Source: Candidatus Kaiserbacteria bacterium (GTDB lineage Bacteria; Patescibacteriota; Minisyncoccia; Phycocordibacterales; UBA2100). Taken from it: 32,422 bases of DNA. Shown here one piece after another: positions 8,403 through 17,564 of the stretch (positions within the stretch are counted from its first letter, which is position 1; the number at the start of each line of letters is the position of its first letter). A program made the position numbers and the translations under genes. The notes under the pieces were generated by a model, which saw only the letters and a program-made list of their open reading frames with translations, made no database searches and was not told the DNA's origin. Location: assembly GCA_027082835.1 (NCBI GenBank), contig JALWTP010000001.1, positions 1 to 32,422 of the forward strand, in the 5' to 3' direction.

Positions 8403-10133
8403 ATGTCTTTGTTGAGAAGAAGAAAAAGAAGTATTTATAACAGTGTCATTGATCCGGATGAAGTACTCCTTGATGCCACCAATCTCCCTTCGTTTAATGT
8501 TGATCAGTTTGAAGGACGAGTAGAGAAGTCTATAGGTAAATATGTACCACTTTGGGTAGGACTTGCGATAGTGTCGTTATTTTTAGTATACGCATATCGC
8601 ATTGGTGACCTGCAAATAGTAAAAGGAGATGCATACGCAATCTTGTCCGCCAAAAATCATCTCAATCACGAAATTATCTTTGCCGAAAGGGGAATTATTT
8701 ATGATAGATATGGCAAAAAATTAGCATGGAATGAACCAAACACAGATAAAAATGGAAATATTGACACCAAGTTATTTGCGCTTCGTAAGTATATAGACTT
8801 ATCAGGATTGTCTATATTGCTTGGGTTTGTACAGTATCCTCAAAAAGACGCCAATAACTATTGGTGGCGTAAAGAATATATCGGTAAAGCAGGTATAGAA
8901 AAAAGTCAAAATGATGTTTTGACAGGGAAAAATGGAGTAAGACTTATAGAAGTGAATGCGCTTGAAGTAGAACAATCATCAAATACCATACAAAAACCAG
9001 TAGATGGGAAAAATATTCATCTTACTATAGATGCACAATTACAACATAAATTGTTTGAAACCATTAAAAGTGGTGTTAATAGATCTCACTTTTTAGGAGG
9101 ATCGGGTGTCATTATGGATGTAAAGACGGGTGAGGTGCTTGCGCTCACGAGCTATCCCGAGTATTCATCACAGGTAATGACCGACGGCACTCCTTCAAAA
9201 ACGATTGCTGCATATTCAAAAGACAAAAGAAAACCGTTTCTCAATCGTGCTGTTTCGGGCGAATACACACCGGGTTCCATAGTGAAGCCCTATGTTGCAT
9301 CAGCGGCACTCCAAGAGAAAATCATAAGTCCATATAAGAAGATATTATCTACAGGAGAGATTCGTGTGCCCAATCCATATGACCCGAAACACGACTCTGT
9401 CTTTAAAGATTGGAAAGCACATGGGTGGGTGGATATGCGCAGAGCAATAGCAGTTTCGTCCAATGTATACTTCTATACAGTAGGTGGTGGATTTGGAGGG
9501 CAAAAAGGTCTTGGTATTGCAAAACTTGCAGCCTACGCTGCTCGCTTCGGGTTTGGTATTCCAACGGAAATTGAGATAGATGGCGAAGCGCGTGGTGTAG
9601 TGCCAACTCCGGCATGGAAGCGAACTGTATTTGGTGATCGCGGAGAATGGCGACTTGGAGACACTTATCACACCGCTATAGGGCAATTTGGTTTTTTGGT
9701 GACACCTATTCAAGCAGTACGATATGTTGCGTCTGTAGCCAATGGCGGTAAGTTGTTGTCGCCACACATACTTTCTAAAACAAAAGTGAAAAGTATTCCC
9801 GTTGGTGTTGATGATAAAAACTTACAAATTGTCAGAGAGGGTATGATACAGGGGGCACTTAAAGGGACTGCTCGGGCGGCGAATGTTAAAGGTATAGATT
9901 TGGCGGGTAAAACCGGTACTGCACAGTTAGGAAATCATAATGAATATATGAACTCATGGGTAATGGGGTTTTGGCCTGCACACAATCCTCGATTTGCGTT
10001 TGCGGTTGTATTGGAAAAAGCTCCTGCACATACACCATTTGGAGCAGCACCTACGATGAATGCGTTTTTCAGATGGCTTGTAGATACGCAACCTGAATAC
10101 ACTTCAGGTCAGTATCCGACACCAGAAAAGTAG
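8403..10133 (+). CDS. mrdA: Penicillin-binding protein 2-like transpeptidase
   Basis: 'ERGIIYDRYGKKLAWN', 'SGEYTPGSIVKPYVASAAL' (SxxK region), 'SSN', 'LAGKTGTAQLG' (KTG motif). Confidence 0.9.
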   Translation: MSLLRRRKRSIYNSVIDPDEVLLDATNLPSFNVDQFEGRVEKSIGKYVPLWVGLAIVSLFLVYAYRIGDLQIVKGDAYAILSAKNHLNHEIIFAERGIIYDRYGKKLAWNEPNTDKNGNIDTKLFALRKYIDLSGLSILLGFVQYPQKDANNYWWRKEYIGKAGIEKSQNDVLTGKNGVRLIEVNALEVEQSSNTIQKPVDGKNIHLTIDAQLQHKLFETIKSGVNRSHFLGGSGVIMDVKTGEVLALTSYPEYSSQVMTDGTPSKTIAAYSKDKRKPFLNRAVSGEYTPGSIVKPYVASAALQEKIISPYKKILSTGEIRVPNPYDPKHDSVFKDWKAHGWVDMRRAIAVSSNVYFYTVGGGFGGQKGLGIAKLAAYAARFGFGIPTEIEIDGEARGVVPTPAWKRTVFGDRGEWRLGDTYHTAIGQFGFLVTPIQAVRYVASVANGGKLLSPHILSKTKVKSIPVGVDDKNLQIVREGMIQGALKGTARAANVKGIDLAGKTGTAQLGNHNEYMNSWVMGFWPAHNPRFAFAVVLEKAPAHTPFGAAPTMNAFFRWLVDTQPEYTSGQYPTPEK

Positions 10134-10183
10134 CTTCTTGCATAGAGTTTATTTTTCAAAATTGTCACGTATAATATGGAACT

Positions 10184-10654
10184 ATGAACCAAGAAGAACA
10201 GTATTTAACGAAAGAAAAGTTTCAAGAATTAACAAAAGAACTTGAGTATCTTAAAACAACTCGGCGACGCGAGATAGCTGAACAGCTTGAATACGCACGA
10301 TCACTCGGAGATTTATCAGAAAATGCGGAGTATCAAGAGGCACGCGAAATACAAGGAGCTACCGAAGGTAGAATACGACAGTTAGAGACAATGCTCGCCC
10401 ACACAAATATAATAAAAGGAGCAAAGAAAAGCGGTGAAGTATTGTTGGGATCTAAGGTGACTATCCTCAAAAAAGGCGAAAAAGATGCACGAGAATACGA
10501 AATTGTAGGATCTGCAGAGGCAAATATGCGTGAGCGGAAAATATCGCATATGTCACCACTTGGAACCGCTATGATGGGTAAGAAAAAGGGAGAGTCTTTT
10601 GAGTTTGAAACACCAAACGGTGTGGTAACCTACAAAATAATGAAAGTGGCGTAG
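10184..10654 (+). CDS. greA: Transcription elongation factor GreA
   Basis: 'YLTKEKFQELTKELEYLKTTRRREIAEQLEYARSLGDLSENAEYQEAREIQGATEGRIRQLE...SPLGTAMMGKKKGESFEFETPNG'. Confidence 0.95.
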   Translation: MNQEEQYLTKEKFQELTKELEYLKTTRRREIAEQLEYARSLGDLSENAEYQEAREIQGATEGRIRQLETMLAHTNIIKGAKKSGEVLLGSKVTILKKGEKDAREYEIVGSAEANMRERKISHMSPLGTAMMGKKKGESFEFETPNGVVTYKIMKVA

Positions 10655-10714
10655 AGTCGCATTTAAAGCAGTTATTTTCTTTGGATATTGTATATTTTAG
10701 GGTACAATCGAGAA

Positions 10715-12289
10715 ATGTTTTGGACAGATAAAATAGCAGATGACATAAAAGAAAAATACGCCACTCAAATTGCACGCGGTGATGCTCTTATTGTGCGTGA
10801 TGAAAAAACCGCAAGTGGGCGTGTGCATATAGGGTCAATGCGCGGCGTTGTTATTCACAATGCCGTAGCAGAAGTGCTGAAAGAAAAAGGTGTAAATACA
10901 AAGTTTCTCTATGAAATAAACGATTTTGACCCGATGGACGGTATTCCAACATACCTTAATCAAGAAGAGTACAGGAAATATCTCGGGGTACCGCTTAAGT
11001 ATATTCCTGCGCCCGATGGTATCAGTGAGAATTTTGCAGAACAGTATGCTAATGAGTTTAAGGCAGTTATAGAAAACGCGGGGTTTGATGCGGAGTTTTA
11101 TCGAGCGAGCGAATTATACGAAACGGGAAAGATGAATGAGGTTATAGAAAAAGCTCTTAATAATGCTGAAAAAATACGAGCCATATACAAAGAAGTATCA
11201 GGATCAGAAAAACCTGAAGGATGGTTGCCAATCCATATGATATGTGAAAAATGTGGCAACGTGCTCACCACAAAAACAGTAGGATGGGATGGGAGCGAAG
11301 TGCAGTATGTTTGTGAAGAAAAAGAAGGTGTTGGTGGAGCTGTTGGCTGTGGGCATGAAGGGTCGCGAAGTCCGTTTGATGGAGGAGCAGAACTGCCATG
11401 GAAGGTGGAGTGGCCTGCAAAGTGGGCAGTTGTCGGAGTAGATGTAGAAGGAGCCGGTAAAGACCACTCTACTAAAGGTGGCGCGCGAGATGTCGCAAAC
11501 AACATTGCGAAAAAAGTGTTTGATTATAACCCTCCCTATGATATTCCGTACGAGTTTTTCTTGGTCGGTGGTGCAAAGATGTCGTCATCTAAAGGTAAGG
11601 GCTCGTCATCAGCTGATGTTGCTTCGCTATTGCCAACACATATATTTCGATTGGCGCTCTTGGGTACTCGTCCAATGCGTGCAATTAATTTTGACCTTGA
11701 TGGCGCTACGATACCGGCGTTGTTTGATAGGTATGATACTATCGCGGAAAAGTATTGGAACGGCGAAGAAGATGACGATGCACGGCTGTTTGAGCTGATA
11801 CACAAGAGAAGTGTTCCGGAGCGATACTACCGTATGCGTTTTTCACAAGTCGCCTTTATCTCTCAGATGCCACATATGGACATTATGAAAGAAGCCGAAG
11901 GAGAAAAGAGTGATGCACTCACGCAACAAGAGAAAGATGATCTTAATGAGAGGGTGGAGTATGCACGGGCGTGGCTTGAGAAGTATGCACCGGAGCGATA
12001 TGTCTTTGAATTGCAACGCGGAGATAGTACGACTGAGTTTTCAGCACTGCAAAAAGATGCGTTTGCGCGCATTGCAAAATATATACAAGAACATAGCGCG
12101 TTGGTAGGAGAGGAACTGCATCACTTCGTACACAGTATTCAGAAGGAGGGGGAAATAGATGCAAAGGAGCTATTTTCAGGCATCTATCAACTATTCTTAG
12201 GAAGAGACTCCGGCCCGCAGGTAGGATGGTTTTTGAGTGTACTCCCACGAGAGTATCTACTCGAGCGACTACAAGGTGTTTCAAATTAA
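10715..12289 (+). CDS. lysS: Class I lysyl-tRNA synthetase
   Basis: 'SGRVHIGSMRGVVIHNAVAEVL' (HIGH-like) and 'GGAKMSSSKGKG' (KMSKS). ATG at 10715 lies 6 nt after TACAAT; the track start 10688 is upstream. Confidence 0.9.
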   Translation: MFWTDKIADDIKEKYATQIARGDALIVRDEKTASGRVHIGSMRGVVIHNAVAEVLKEKGVNTKFLYEINDFDPMDGIPTYLNQEEYRKYLGVPLKYIPAPDGISENFAEQYANEFKAVIENAGFDAEFYRASELYETGKMNEVIEKALNNAEKIRAIYKEVSGSEKPEGWLPIHMICEKCGNVLTTKTVGWDGSEVQYVCEEKEGVGGAVGCGHEGSRSPFDGGAELPWKVEWPAKWAVVGVDVEGAGKDHSTKGGARDVANNIAKKVFDYNPPYDIPYEFFLVGGAKMSSSKGKGSSSADVASLLPTHIFRLALLGTRPMRAINFDLDGATIPALFDRYDTIAEKYWNGEEDDDARLFELIHKRSVPERYYRMRFSQVAFISQMPHMDIMKEAEGEKSDALTQQEKDDLNERVEYARAWLEKYAPERYVFELQRGDSTTEFSALQKDAFARIAKYIQEHSALVGEELHHFVHSIQKEGEIDAKELFSGIYQLFLGRDSGPQVGWFLSVLPREYLLERLQGVSN

Positions 12290-12299
12290 ATGTAACTTA

Positions 12300-12322
12300 T
12301 GGGCAAGGGGGCTCCTTGCCCA
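12300..12322 (+). terminator. Probable lysS terminator hairpin
   Basis: TGGGCAAGG...CCTTGCCCA inverted repeat 11 nt after the lysS stop; only a weak T-tract follows. Confidence 0.45.
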
Positions 12323-12361
12323 TTTGTTCGTATGCCTTCAATTCATTCCTAAAAACATTTT

Positions 12362-12383
12362 ATACTGCGATGCATCGCAGTAT
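12362..12383. repeat. 22-bp perfect palindrome ATACTGCGATGCATCGCAGTAT
   Basis: Sequence equals its own reverse complement; T-rich on both flanks and overlaps a TATACT box. Confidence 0.8.
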
Positions 12384-12429
12384 TTTTAGTTCCAATGTTC
12401 TAGGGAGGCCTGGAATATTGGAGTAGTTC

Positions 12430-12453
12430 ACACCTGCTTTTGTAGGTGTTTTT
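12430..12453 (+). terminator. Rho-independent terminator
   Basis: ACACCT (12430-12435), loop, AGGTGT (12444-12449), followed by T-run. Confidence 0.6.
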
Positions 12454-12476
12454 GTGTGTGGATAAATAGCACCAGA

Positions 12477-12522
12477 GTGGGGCGAAGTGTGATAAGATTA
12501 CATTCAAGTGGGAGAAAGTGGG
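12477..12522 (+). promoter_or_regulatory. MraZ-box-like repeats at the mraZ promoter
   Basis: GTGGG 12477-12481, GTGTG 12487-12491, GTGGG 12508-12512, GTGGG 12518-12522; 10-bp phasing within each pair. TAAGAT (-10-like) lies between the pairs. Confidence 0.7.
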
Positions 12523-12553
12523 AAATCTACAATCTCTTCACAAAACACACACT

Positions 12554-12988
12554 ATGCTTCTCGGAGAATACACACACACATTGGATGACAAAAAGAGAGT
12601 AACGCTCCCAAAGAAATTCAAAGATGCTCTCGGAAAGAAGTTGGTTATTACCCGTGGTTTGGACAATTGTCTTTTTGTGTATTCAGAGAAGGAATGGAAC
12701 GCAATAGCGAAGCGATTGCGTGAATTAAGTTTTGCTCAGGCAGATACGCGAGGATTTAACCGTTTTATGTTTTCAGGAGCAGTTCAGGTAAATGCAGACG
12801 GGGCAGGAAGAATATTGGTACCGGATCATTTAAAGAAATTTGCAACACTCAAGACCAAAGTGGTCTTGGCAGGTGTTGCAGATCGGGTCGAGATTTGGGA
12901 TGAGGCACGATGGAATACTTACCAGAAGCGCATTGAAAGCCAAGGAGATGCAATGGCAGAAAAGCTTGGTGAAATCGGTGTTTTGTAA
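12554..12988 (+). CDS. mraZ: Transcriptional regulator MraZ
   Basis: 'MLLGEYTHTLDDKKRVTLPKKFKDALGKKLVITRGLDNCLFVYSEKEW...AGRILVPDHLKKFATLKTKVVLAGVADRVEIWDEARW'. Start 12554 rather than the track GTG at 12518. Confidence 0.95.
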   Translation: MLLGEYTHTLDDKKRVTLPKKFKDALGKKLVITRGLDNCLFVYSEKEWNAIAKRLRELSFAQADTRGFNRFMFSGAVQVNADGAGRILVPDHLKKFATLKTKVVLAGVADRVEIWDEARWNTYQKRIESQGDAMAEKLGEIGVL

Positions 12989-13019
12989 TTATTAGTTTAA
13001 GTAGTAAAAACGCATATAT

Positions 13020-13103
13020 CCAGCAACAACGGTTATTGGTTACATCTAGTTGCTGGAGGATTATCCATAGTCATGCGCACTCAATATTATGCAATCCTCC
13101 AGC
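13020..13103 (+). promoter_or_regulatory. Two mutually exclusive hairpins in the mraZ-rsmH intergenic leader
   Basis: CCAGCAAC (13020-13027)/GTTGCTGG (13049-13056) versus GCTGGAGGATT (13052-13062)/AATCCTCCAGC (13093-13103); they share GCTGG. Confidence 0.6.
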
Positions 13104-13109
13104 GGCTCG

Positions 13110-14015
13110 ATGTCGACAATAACACACACCCGACACATACCTGTTCTTTTACAAGAAGTACTCTCAGTACTTAACATACAAAAAACCGATACTGTCTTAG
13201 ACGGCACTTTAGGTGGTGGCGGACATGCGGGGGCTTTTGCGTCACTTTTAGGAGGCAAAGGACATTTCATAGGATTTGATCTTGATGATGATGCTATTGA
13301 GCGAGCAAAGCATAAAACTGAGCTCTACGATATACCAAAGACTTTTATAAAATCTAATTTTAGATTTGCACAGAAGGCATTGCAATCAAGAGAGATACCA
13401 AAGGTAGACAAAGCTTTTTTTGATCTCGGATTTAGTAGTGATCAATTGGAGGTATCTGGAAGAGGATTTAGTTTTCAAGGTGATGAGCCACTGCTTATGA
13501 CACTAAATAACGAAGTAGAGGATGGCACGCTGACTGCGTACGAAATTGTTAACTCATGGCAAGAAGAAAACATTGCCGACATCATTTATGGATGGGGAGG
13601 CGAGAGATATTCACGCAGAATAGCGAAAGCCATAGTGAACGCTCGTGCCAAAGAAAACATAAAAACCACAAAACAATTAGCAGACATTGTAGAGGGAGTA
13701 ATGCCGAGACGAGGCAAGATTCATCCGGCTACTAAAACATTTCAAGCACTTCGTATTGCGGTTAATGATGAAATAGGAGCATTGTCTGAGTTGCTCCAAA
13801 CACTGCCATCATTTATGAACTCCGGTGGAATTGTAGCATTCCTAACCTTTCATTCCATTGAAGACCGATTAGTAAAGCAGATATTTAGGAAATGGGCTCG
13901 CGAGGAAGGTATCGGAACTATTGTAACAAAAAAGCCAATTGTCGCATCAGATGAGGAAATAACACACAATCCTCGTGCGCGGAGCGCAAAACTACGGGCA
14001 TTTAAATTTAATTAA
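13110..14015 (+). CDS. rsmH: 16S rRNA (cytosine-N4)-methyltransferase RsmH
   Basis: 'RHIPVLLQEVLSVLNIQKTDTVLDGTLGGGGHAGAFA', 'FDLGFSSDQLEVSGRGFSFQGDEPLLM', 'LTFHSIEDRLVKQIF'. Start 13110 or 13089. Confidence 0.95.
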   Translation: MSTITHTRHIPVLLQEVLSVLNIQKTDTVLDGTLGGGGHAGAFASLLGGKGHFIGFDLDDDAIERAKHKTELYDIPKTFIKSNFRFAQKALQSREIPKVDKAFFDLGFSSDQLEVSGRGFSFQGDEPLLMTLNNEVEDGTLTAYEIVNSWQEENIADIIYGWGGERYSRRIAKAIVNARAKENIKTTKQLADIVEGVMPRRGKIHPATKTFQALRIAVNDEIGALSELLQTLPSFMNSGGIVAFLTFHSIEDRLVKQIFRKWAREEGIGTIVTKKPIVASDEEITHNPRARSAKLRAFKFN

Positions 14016-14030
14016 TAATACACACAACTT

Positions 14031-14387
14031 ATGCAACACACACTCACACACACAACACACACACTATACAAAACAGCAGATACAATATCTCGTACTTTTA
14101 GTAATTCAATACGATTTATATCAAGCGGACTCTTTTTAATGTCTATTGCTCTTTTAGTCGCTTATATGTATTTACTTATCAATTCAATTATGCTAACTGT
14201 AGAGCAAAAGGATATACAAAATAGTATACAAACAACACACACTCACCTCTCTACACTTGAGGGAGAATATCTAAACGCAAAAGAATCACTAACAAAAGAA
14301 AATGCTCTCTCTATGGGTTTCGTTTCAATTACTAACAAAACATATGCAAATAGAACAAGTTATATCGGTCAAGCTGATGTACAATAA
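14031..14387 (+). CDS. ftsL: FtsL-like small single-TM division protein
   Basis: 118 aa, one TM, followed by a helical region, located between rsmH and ftsI. Confidence 0.5.
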   Translation: MQHTLTHTTHTLYKTADTISRTFSNSIRFISSGLFLMSIALLVAYMYLLINSIMLTVEQKDIQNSIQTTHTHLSTLEGEYLNAKESLTKENALSMGFVSITNKTYANRTSYIGQADVQ

Positions 14388-14392
14388 GGCAC

Positions 14393-16114
14393 ATGAGTCG
14401 TGTGCAGAAACGAGAAGCATATAGAAAAAGAATTAATACTATTTTGGCCGCTCTTTTTTTAATTGCGATTATAATTATAGTGCGGTTGTTTTTACTTCAA
14501 ATAATAAATGGAGAAAAATACTACAAGCAGGCAGAGAGGCAGTATGTAAGTATAACTGATGATAATTTCAATCGTGGCAGTATTTTTTTCACCGATAAAG
14601 ACGGTAAGGAAATTGCAGCAGCGACGCTTAAATCGGGCTATAGTATATCTGTTAATCCGCAAGAAGTTGAAAATGCAGAAGAAGTAATAAAGACCGTTGC
14701 TCCGTATTCAAAATATTCCGAGACTGATATAAGAAGCAAGGTTCTCAATAAGAGGAGAACATATGAAGCACTTGCAAATAGAGTTTCTACTACAGATGAG
14801 GCGAAATTATATGCGCTACATATACCGGGTCTACATTTTAGTAGGCAATCATGGCGCTATTACCCCGGTGGAAGCCTTGCCTCACACACTATAGGATTTG
14901 TGGGATATGATAAAAACATCCAAGATGGACGATATGGGCTTGAGCGATATTATGAATATGTGCTAAATCGATCTGGAAGTTCAATCTATGTAAACATTTT
15001 CGCCAACTTGTTTTCTGGAGTGCGCGATTCACTTTTGGGTAAGCCGGATAAGCAGGAGGGGGATGTAATAACTACGATAGAGCCGACTGTACAATTACAT
15101 TTGGAACAGGTTTTGGAAAAGGTACAAGAAAAGTATCATTCAAAGTTTAGTGCAGGTATTGTTATAGATCCTAAAACTGGGAAAATATATGCACTTGCTG
15201 TAGCTCCTTCGTTTGACTTGAATAATTTTAGGAATGCACAAACATGGCAGTATCCCAACCCGCTTGTAGAGCGTGTGTATGAGATGGGTTCTATTATGAA
15301 ACCGTTAACTGTGGCAGCAGGATTGGATGCAGGAGTTATCAAAAGTGATAGCACCTATAACGATACGGGTTCTGTAGTACTCAATGGTAGCAGAATATCT
15401 AATTATGATAAAAAAGCACGAGGTATCGTACCAGTACAAGAAATACTATCGCAGTCACTCAATGTCGGCGCTGCACATGTGGAACATCTTTTAGGAAACG
15501 ATACATTTAGAGCATATATGAAAAAGTACGGCATTCTTGAAGAGACTGGTATAGACCTTCCAAACGAAGCTCAAAATATAACGAATAACCTTAATAGTCC
15601 ACGCGATATCGAGTATGCGACTGCAAGTTTTGGACAAGGAATAGCACTGACACCAATGAGTATGGCAAGAGCGTTGAGTGTGTTGCCTGATGGGTATATA
15701 GAACAGCCGTCTGTTGCCTCTAAAACAATTACGACCGCAGGAGTGGTACATACCATAGACAATTCAGATACACGAGAACAGGTCCTCAAGCCCGAGACGG
15801 TGGAGACAATAAATAGGATGCTGACAAAAGTATATGATGATGCACTGCTTGGTGGAAAGGTTAAAATGGAGCATTATAGTATTGCATCTAAAACAGGTAC
15901 TGCACAGATCGCGTCTCCGGATGGGAAGTATTATAAAGATAAGTACCTCCACTCATTTTTCGGTTACTTCCCATCATATAATGCGCGATTCTTAATCTTT
16001 TTGATGACCGTAGAGCCAAAAGGTGAATTGTACGCTTCGCATACACTTACCTATCCGTTTGTAGATATGACGAAGTTCTTAATAAACTATTATGATATTC
16101 CGCCCGACCGATAA
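14393..16114 (+). CDS. ftsI: FtsI/PBP3-like peptidoglycan transpeptidase
   Basis: 'RGSIFFTDKDGKEIAA', 'YEMGSIMKPLTVAAGLDAG', 'SQSLNVGAAHV', 'SIASKTGTAQIA'. Confidence 0.9.
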   Translation: MSRVQKREAYRKRINTILAALFLIAIIIIVRLFLLQIINGEKYYKQAERQYVSITDDNFNRGSIFFTDKDGKEIAAATLKSGYSISVNPQEVENAEEVIKTVAPYSKYSETDIRSKVLNKRRTYEALANRVSTTDEAKLYALHIPGLHFSRQSWRYYPGGSLASHTIGFVGYDKNIQDGRYGLERYYEYVLNRSGSSIYVNIFANLFSGVRDSLLGKPDKQEGDVITTIEPTVQLHLEQVLEKVQEKYHSKFSAGIVIDPKTGKIYALAVAPSFDLNNFRNAQTWQYPNPLVERVYEMGSIMKPLTVAAGLDAGVIKSDSTYNDTGSVVLNGSRISNYDKKARGIVPVQEILSQSLNVGAAHVEHLLGNDTFRAYMKKYGILEETGIDLPNEAQNITNNLNSPRDIEYATASFGQGIALTPMSMARALSVLPDGYIEQPSVASKTITTAGVVHTIDNSDTREQVLKPETVETINRMLTKVYDDALLGGKVKMEHYSIASKTGTAQIASPDGKYYKDKYLHSFFGYFPSYNARFLIFLMTVEPKGELYASHTLTYPFVDMTKFLINYYDIPPDR

Positions 16115-16151
16115 GATGCGAATATAAAAAATGGGGCTATAATAGGGAAGT

Positions 16152-17474
16152 ATGTTTATTAAATCATTTTTCAAATTTATTGTTGTTGAAATACTAACGA
16201 TAGAAGCACGCATAGTGTTGTGGAAATATAAACCGAGTATTATCTCGGTGACGGGAAGCGTGGGAAAGACAAGCACGAAAGACGCGGTCTATGCTGCCTT
16301 GGAAGACTCACTTTACATACGCAAAAGTGAAAAGAGTTTTAATGGTGAGATTGGCATTCCGCTTACGGTGCTGGGATGTCCTACCGGATGGAACAATCCA
16401 TTTAAGTGGCTCAAAAATATTTTCACCGGATTGGCGCTCATACTGTTGCCAAATCACTATCCTAAATGGCTTGTACTTGAAGTGGGGGCGGACCATCCCG
16501 GCGATATAGAGAGGATATCAAAATGGCTACACTCGGATGTTGTCATTATTACTTCGCTTCCTGACATACCAGTACATGTTGCTCACTTTAAGTCACCACA
16601 AGAAGTGATTACGGAAAAGCTATATCTTATCAAGACACTTAAAAATCAAGGGACTCTAATACTCAATGGTGACGACAAAAATACGCGTGAGCTTAAAGAG
16701 CGATACCCAGATATCTATACGCTTTTGTATGGTTTGGAATTGCATAACGATGTCGCTGCAACACATGTGGCTATTGATTACGATGCAAACAAGGTACCAT
16801 GTGGAATGAAGTTCAATGTGGAAGAGAGAGGTTCAAGTATGCCGGTTTCTTTCAAAGGGCGCCTCGGTCCTCAACAGGTCATTCCGATAGTTGCGGCGTT
16901 TGCCACCGCTCGCGTGGTGGGGGTGAGTCCTCTGATGGTTGTACGGTCGCTGAAAAAAGGGTGTGGTTCTCCGGGTAGGATGCGAATACTCAGTGGGCAT
17001 AACGATAGTACTATTATAGATGACAGCTACAACTCATCGCCTGAGGCTCTTCGTGCGGCGCTTACGGTACTCAAGAAAATAGAAACAAAAGGGAAGAAAT
17101 GGGCGATTATTGGTGATATGCGCGAATTGGGTAACTATAGCAAAAAAGCACATCAAAAAGCTGGGGTATATGTCGCAAGTATTGCAGATGAGTTGGTAAC
17201 GGTTGGCGAGGAGAGTTTGGTTTTAGCAACGGCGGCGCGTGAGGCAGGTATGGCAGAGGAACATATACATAGTTTTGGATACGATGAGTCCGCAAAAGCG
17301 GGGAGGTTTGTGCGAAAGCACATACAGCCAAATGATATAATTCTCGGTAAAGGATCACAAAATCACATTCGCATTGAGCGTGCTGTAAGAGAGTTGTTGA
17401 AGGATGTTACGCTCGCAAAAACAGTTTTGGTGCGACAAGATGATGAGTGGAATATCTTACGCCGTAACAGTTGA
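16152..17474 (+). CDS. murF: Mur ligase, MurF-type
   Basis: 'SVTGSVGKTSTKDAVYAALE' P-loop, 'LVLEVGADHPGDIERISKWLHSDVVIIT', 'TLILNGDDKNT', 'IIDDSYNSSPEALRAAL'. Ends in TGA. Confidence 0.85.
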   Translation: MFIKSFFKFIVVEILTIEARIVLWKYKPSIISVTGSVGKTSTKDAVYAALEDSLYIRKSEKSFNGEIGIPLTVLGCPTGWNNPFKWLKNIFTGLALILLPNHYPKWLVLEVGADHPGDIERISKWLHSDVVIITSLPDIPVHVAHFKSPQEVITEKLYLIKTLKNQGTLILNGDDKNTRELKERYPDIYTLLYGLELHNDVAATHVAIDYDANKVPCGMKFNVEERGSSMPVSFKGRLGPQQVIPIVAAFATARVVGVSPLMVVRSLKKGCGSPGRMRILSGHNDSTIIDDSYNSSPEALRAALTVLKKIETKGKKWAIIGDMRELGNYSKKAHQKAGVYVASIADELVTVGEESLVLATAAREAGMAEEHIHSFGYDESAKAGRFVRKHIQPNDIILGKGSQNHIRIERAVRELLKDVTLAKTVLVRQDDEWNILRRNS

Positions 17475-17564
17475 TTTTTATATAAACGGAGCGTATGCTA
17501 CTAATGGCCTTAACTTAAGTGCGGCCATTACCCCTTGCAGGACCAATGTTCCCCCCAGAACTGT

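Larger units (their letters stand above)
12361..12453 (+). ncRNA. Putative small RNA locus upstream of mraZ
   Basis: TATACT (12361-12366), then a 13-bp stem CCAATGTTCTAGG-GAGG-CCTGGAATATTGG (12392-12421, two G.U pairs), then terminator hairpin ACACCT...AGGTGT+TTTTT. Confidence 0.35.

Noticed and set aside
12518-12553. Upstream GTG start for mraZ
   Set aside because: The GTG lies inside an MraZ-box repeat; MLLGEYTHTLDDKKRV at 12554 is the conserved N-terminus.
14031-14075. CA repeats as a CRISPR-like or VNTR array
   Set aside because: Short imperfect dinucleotide tracts within coding sequence, no spacer structure.
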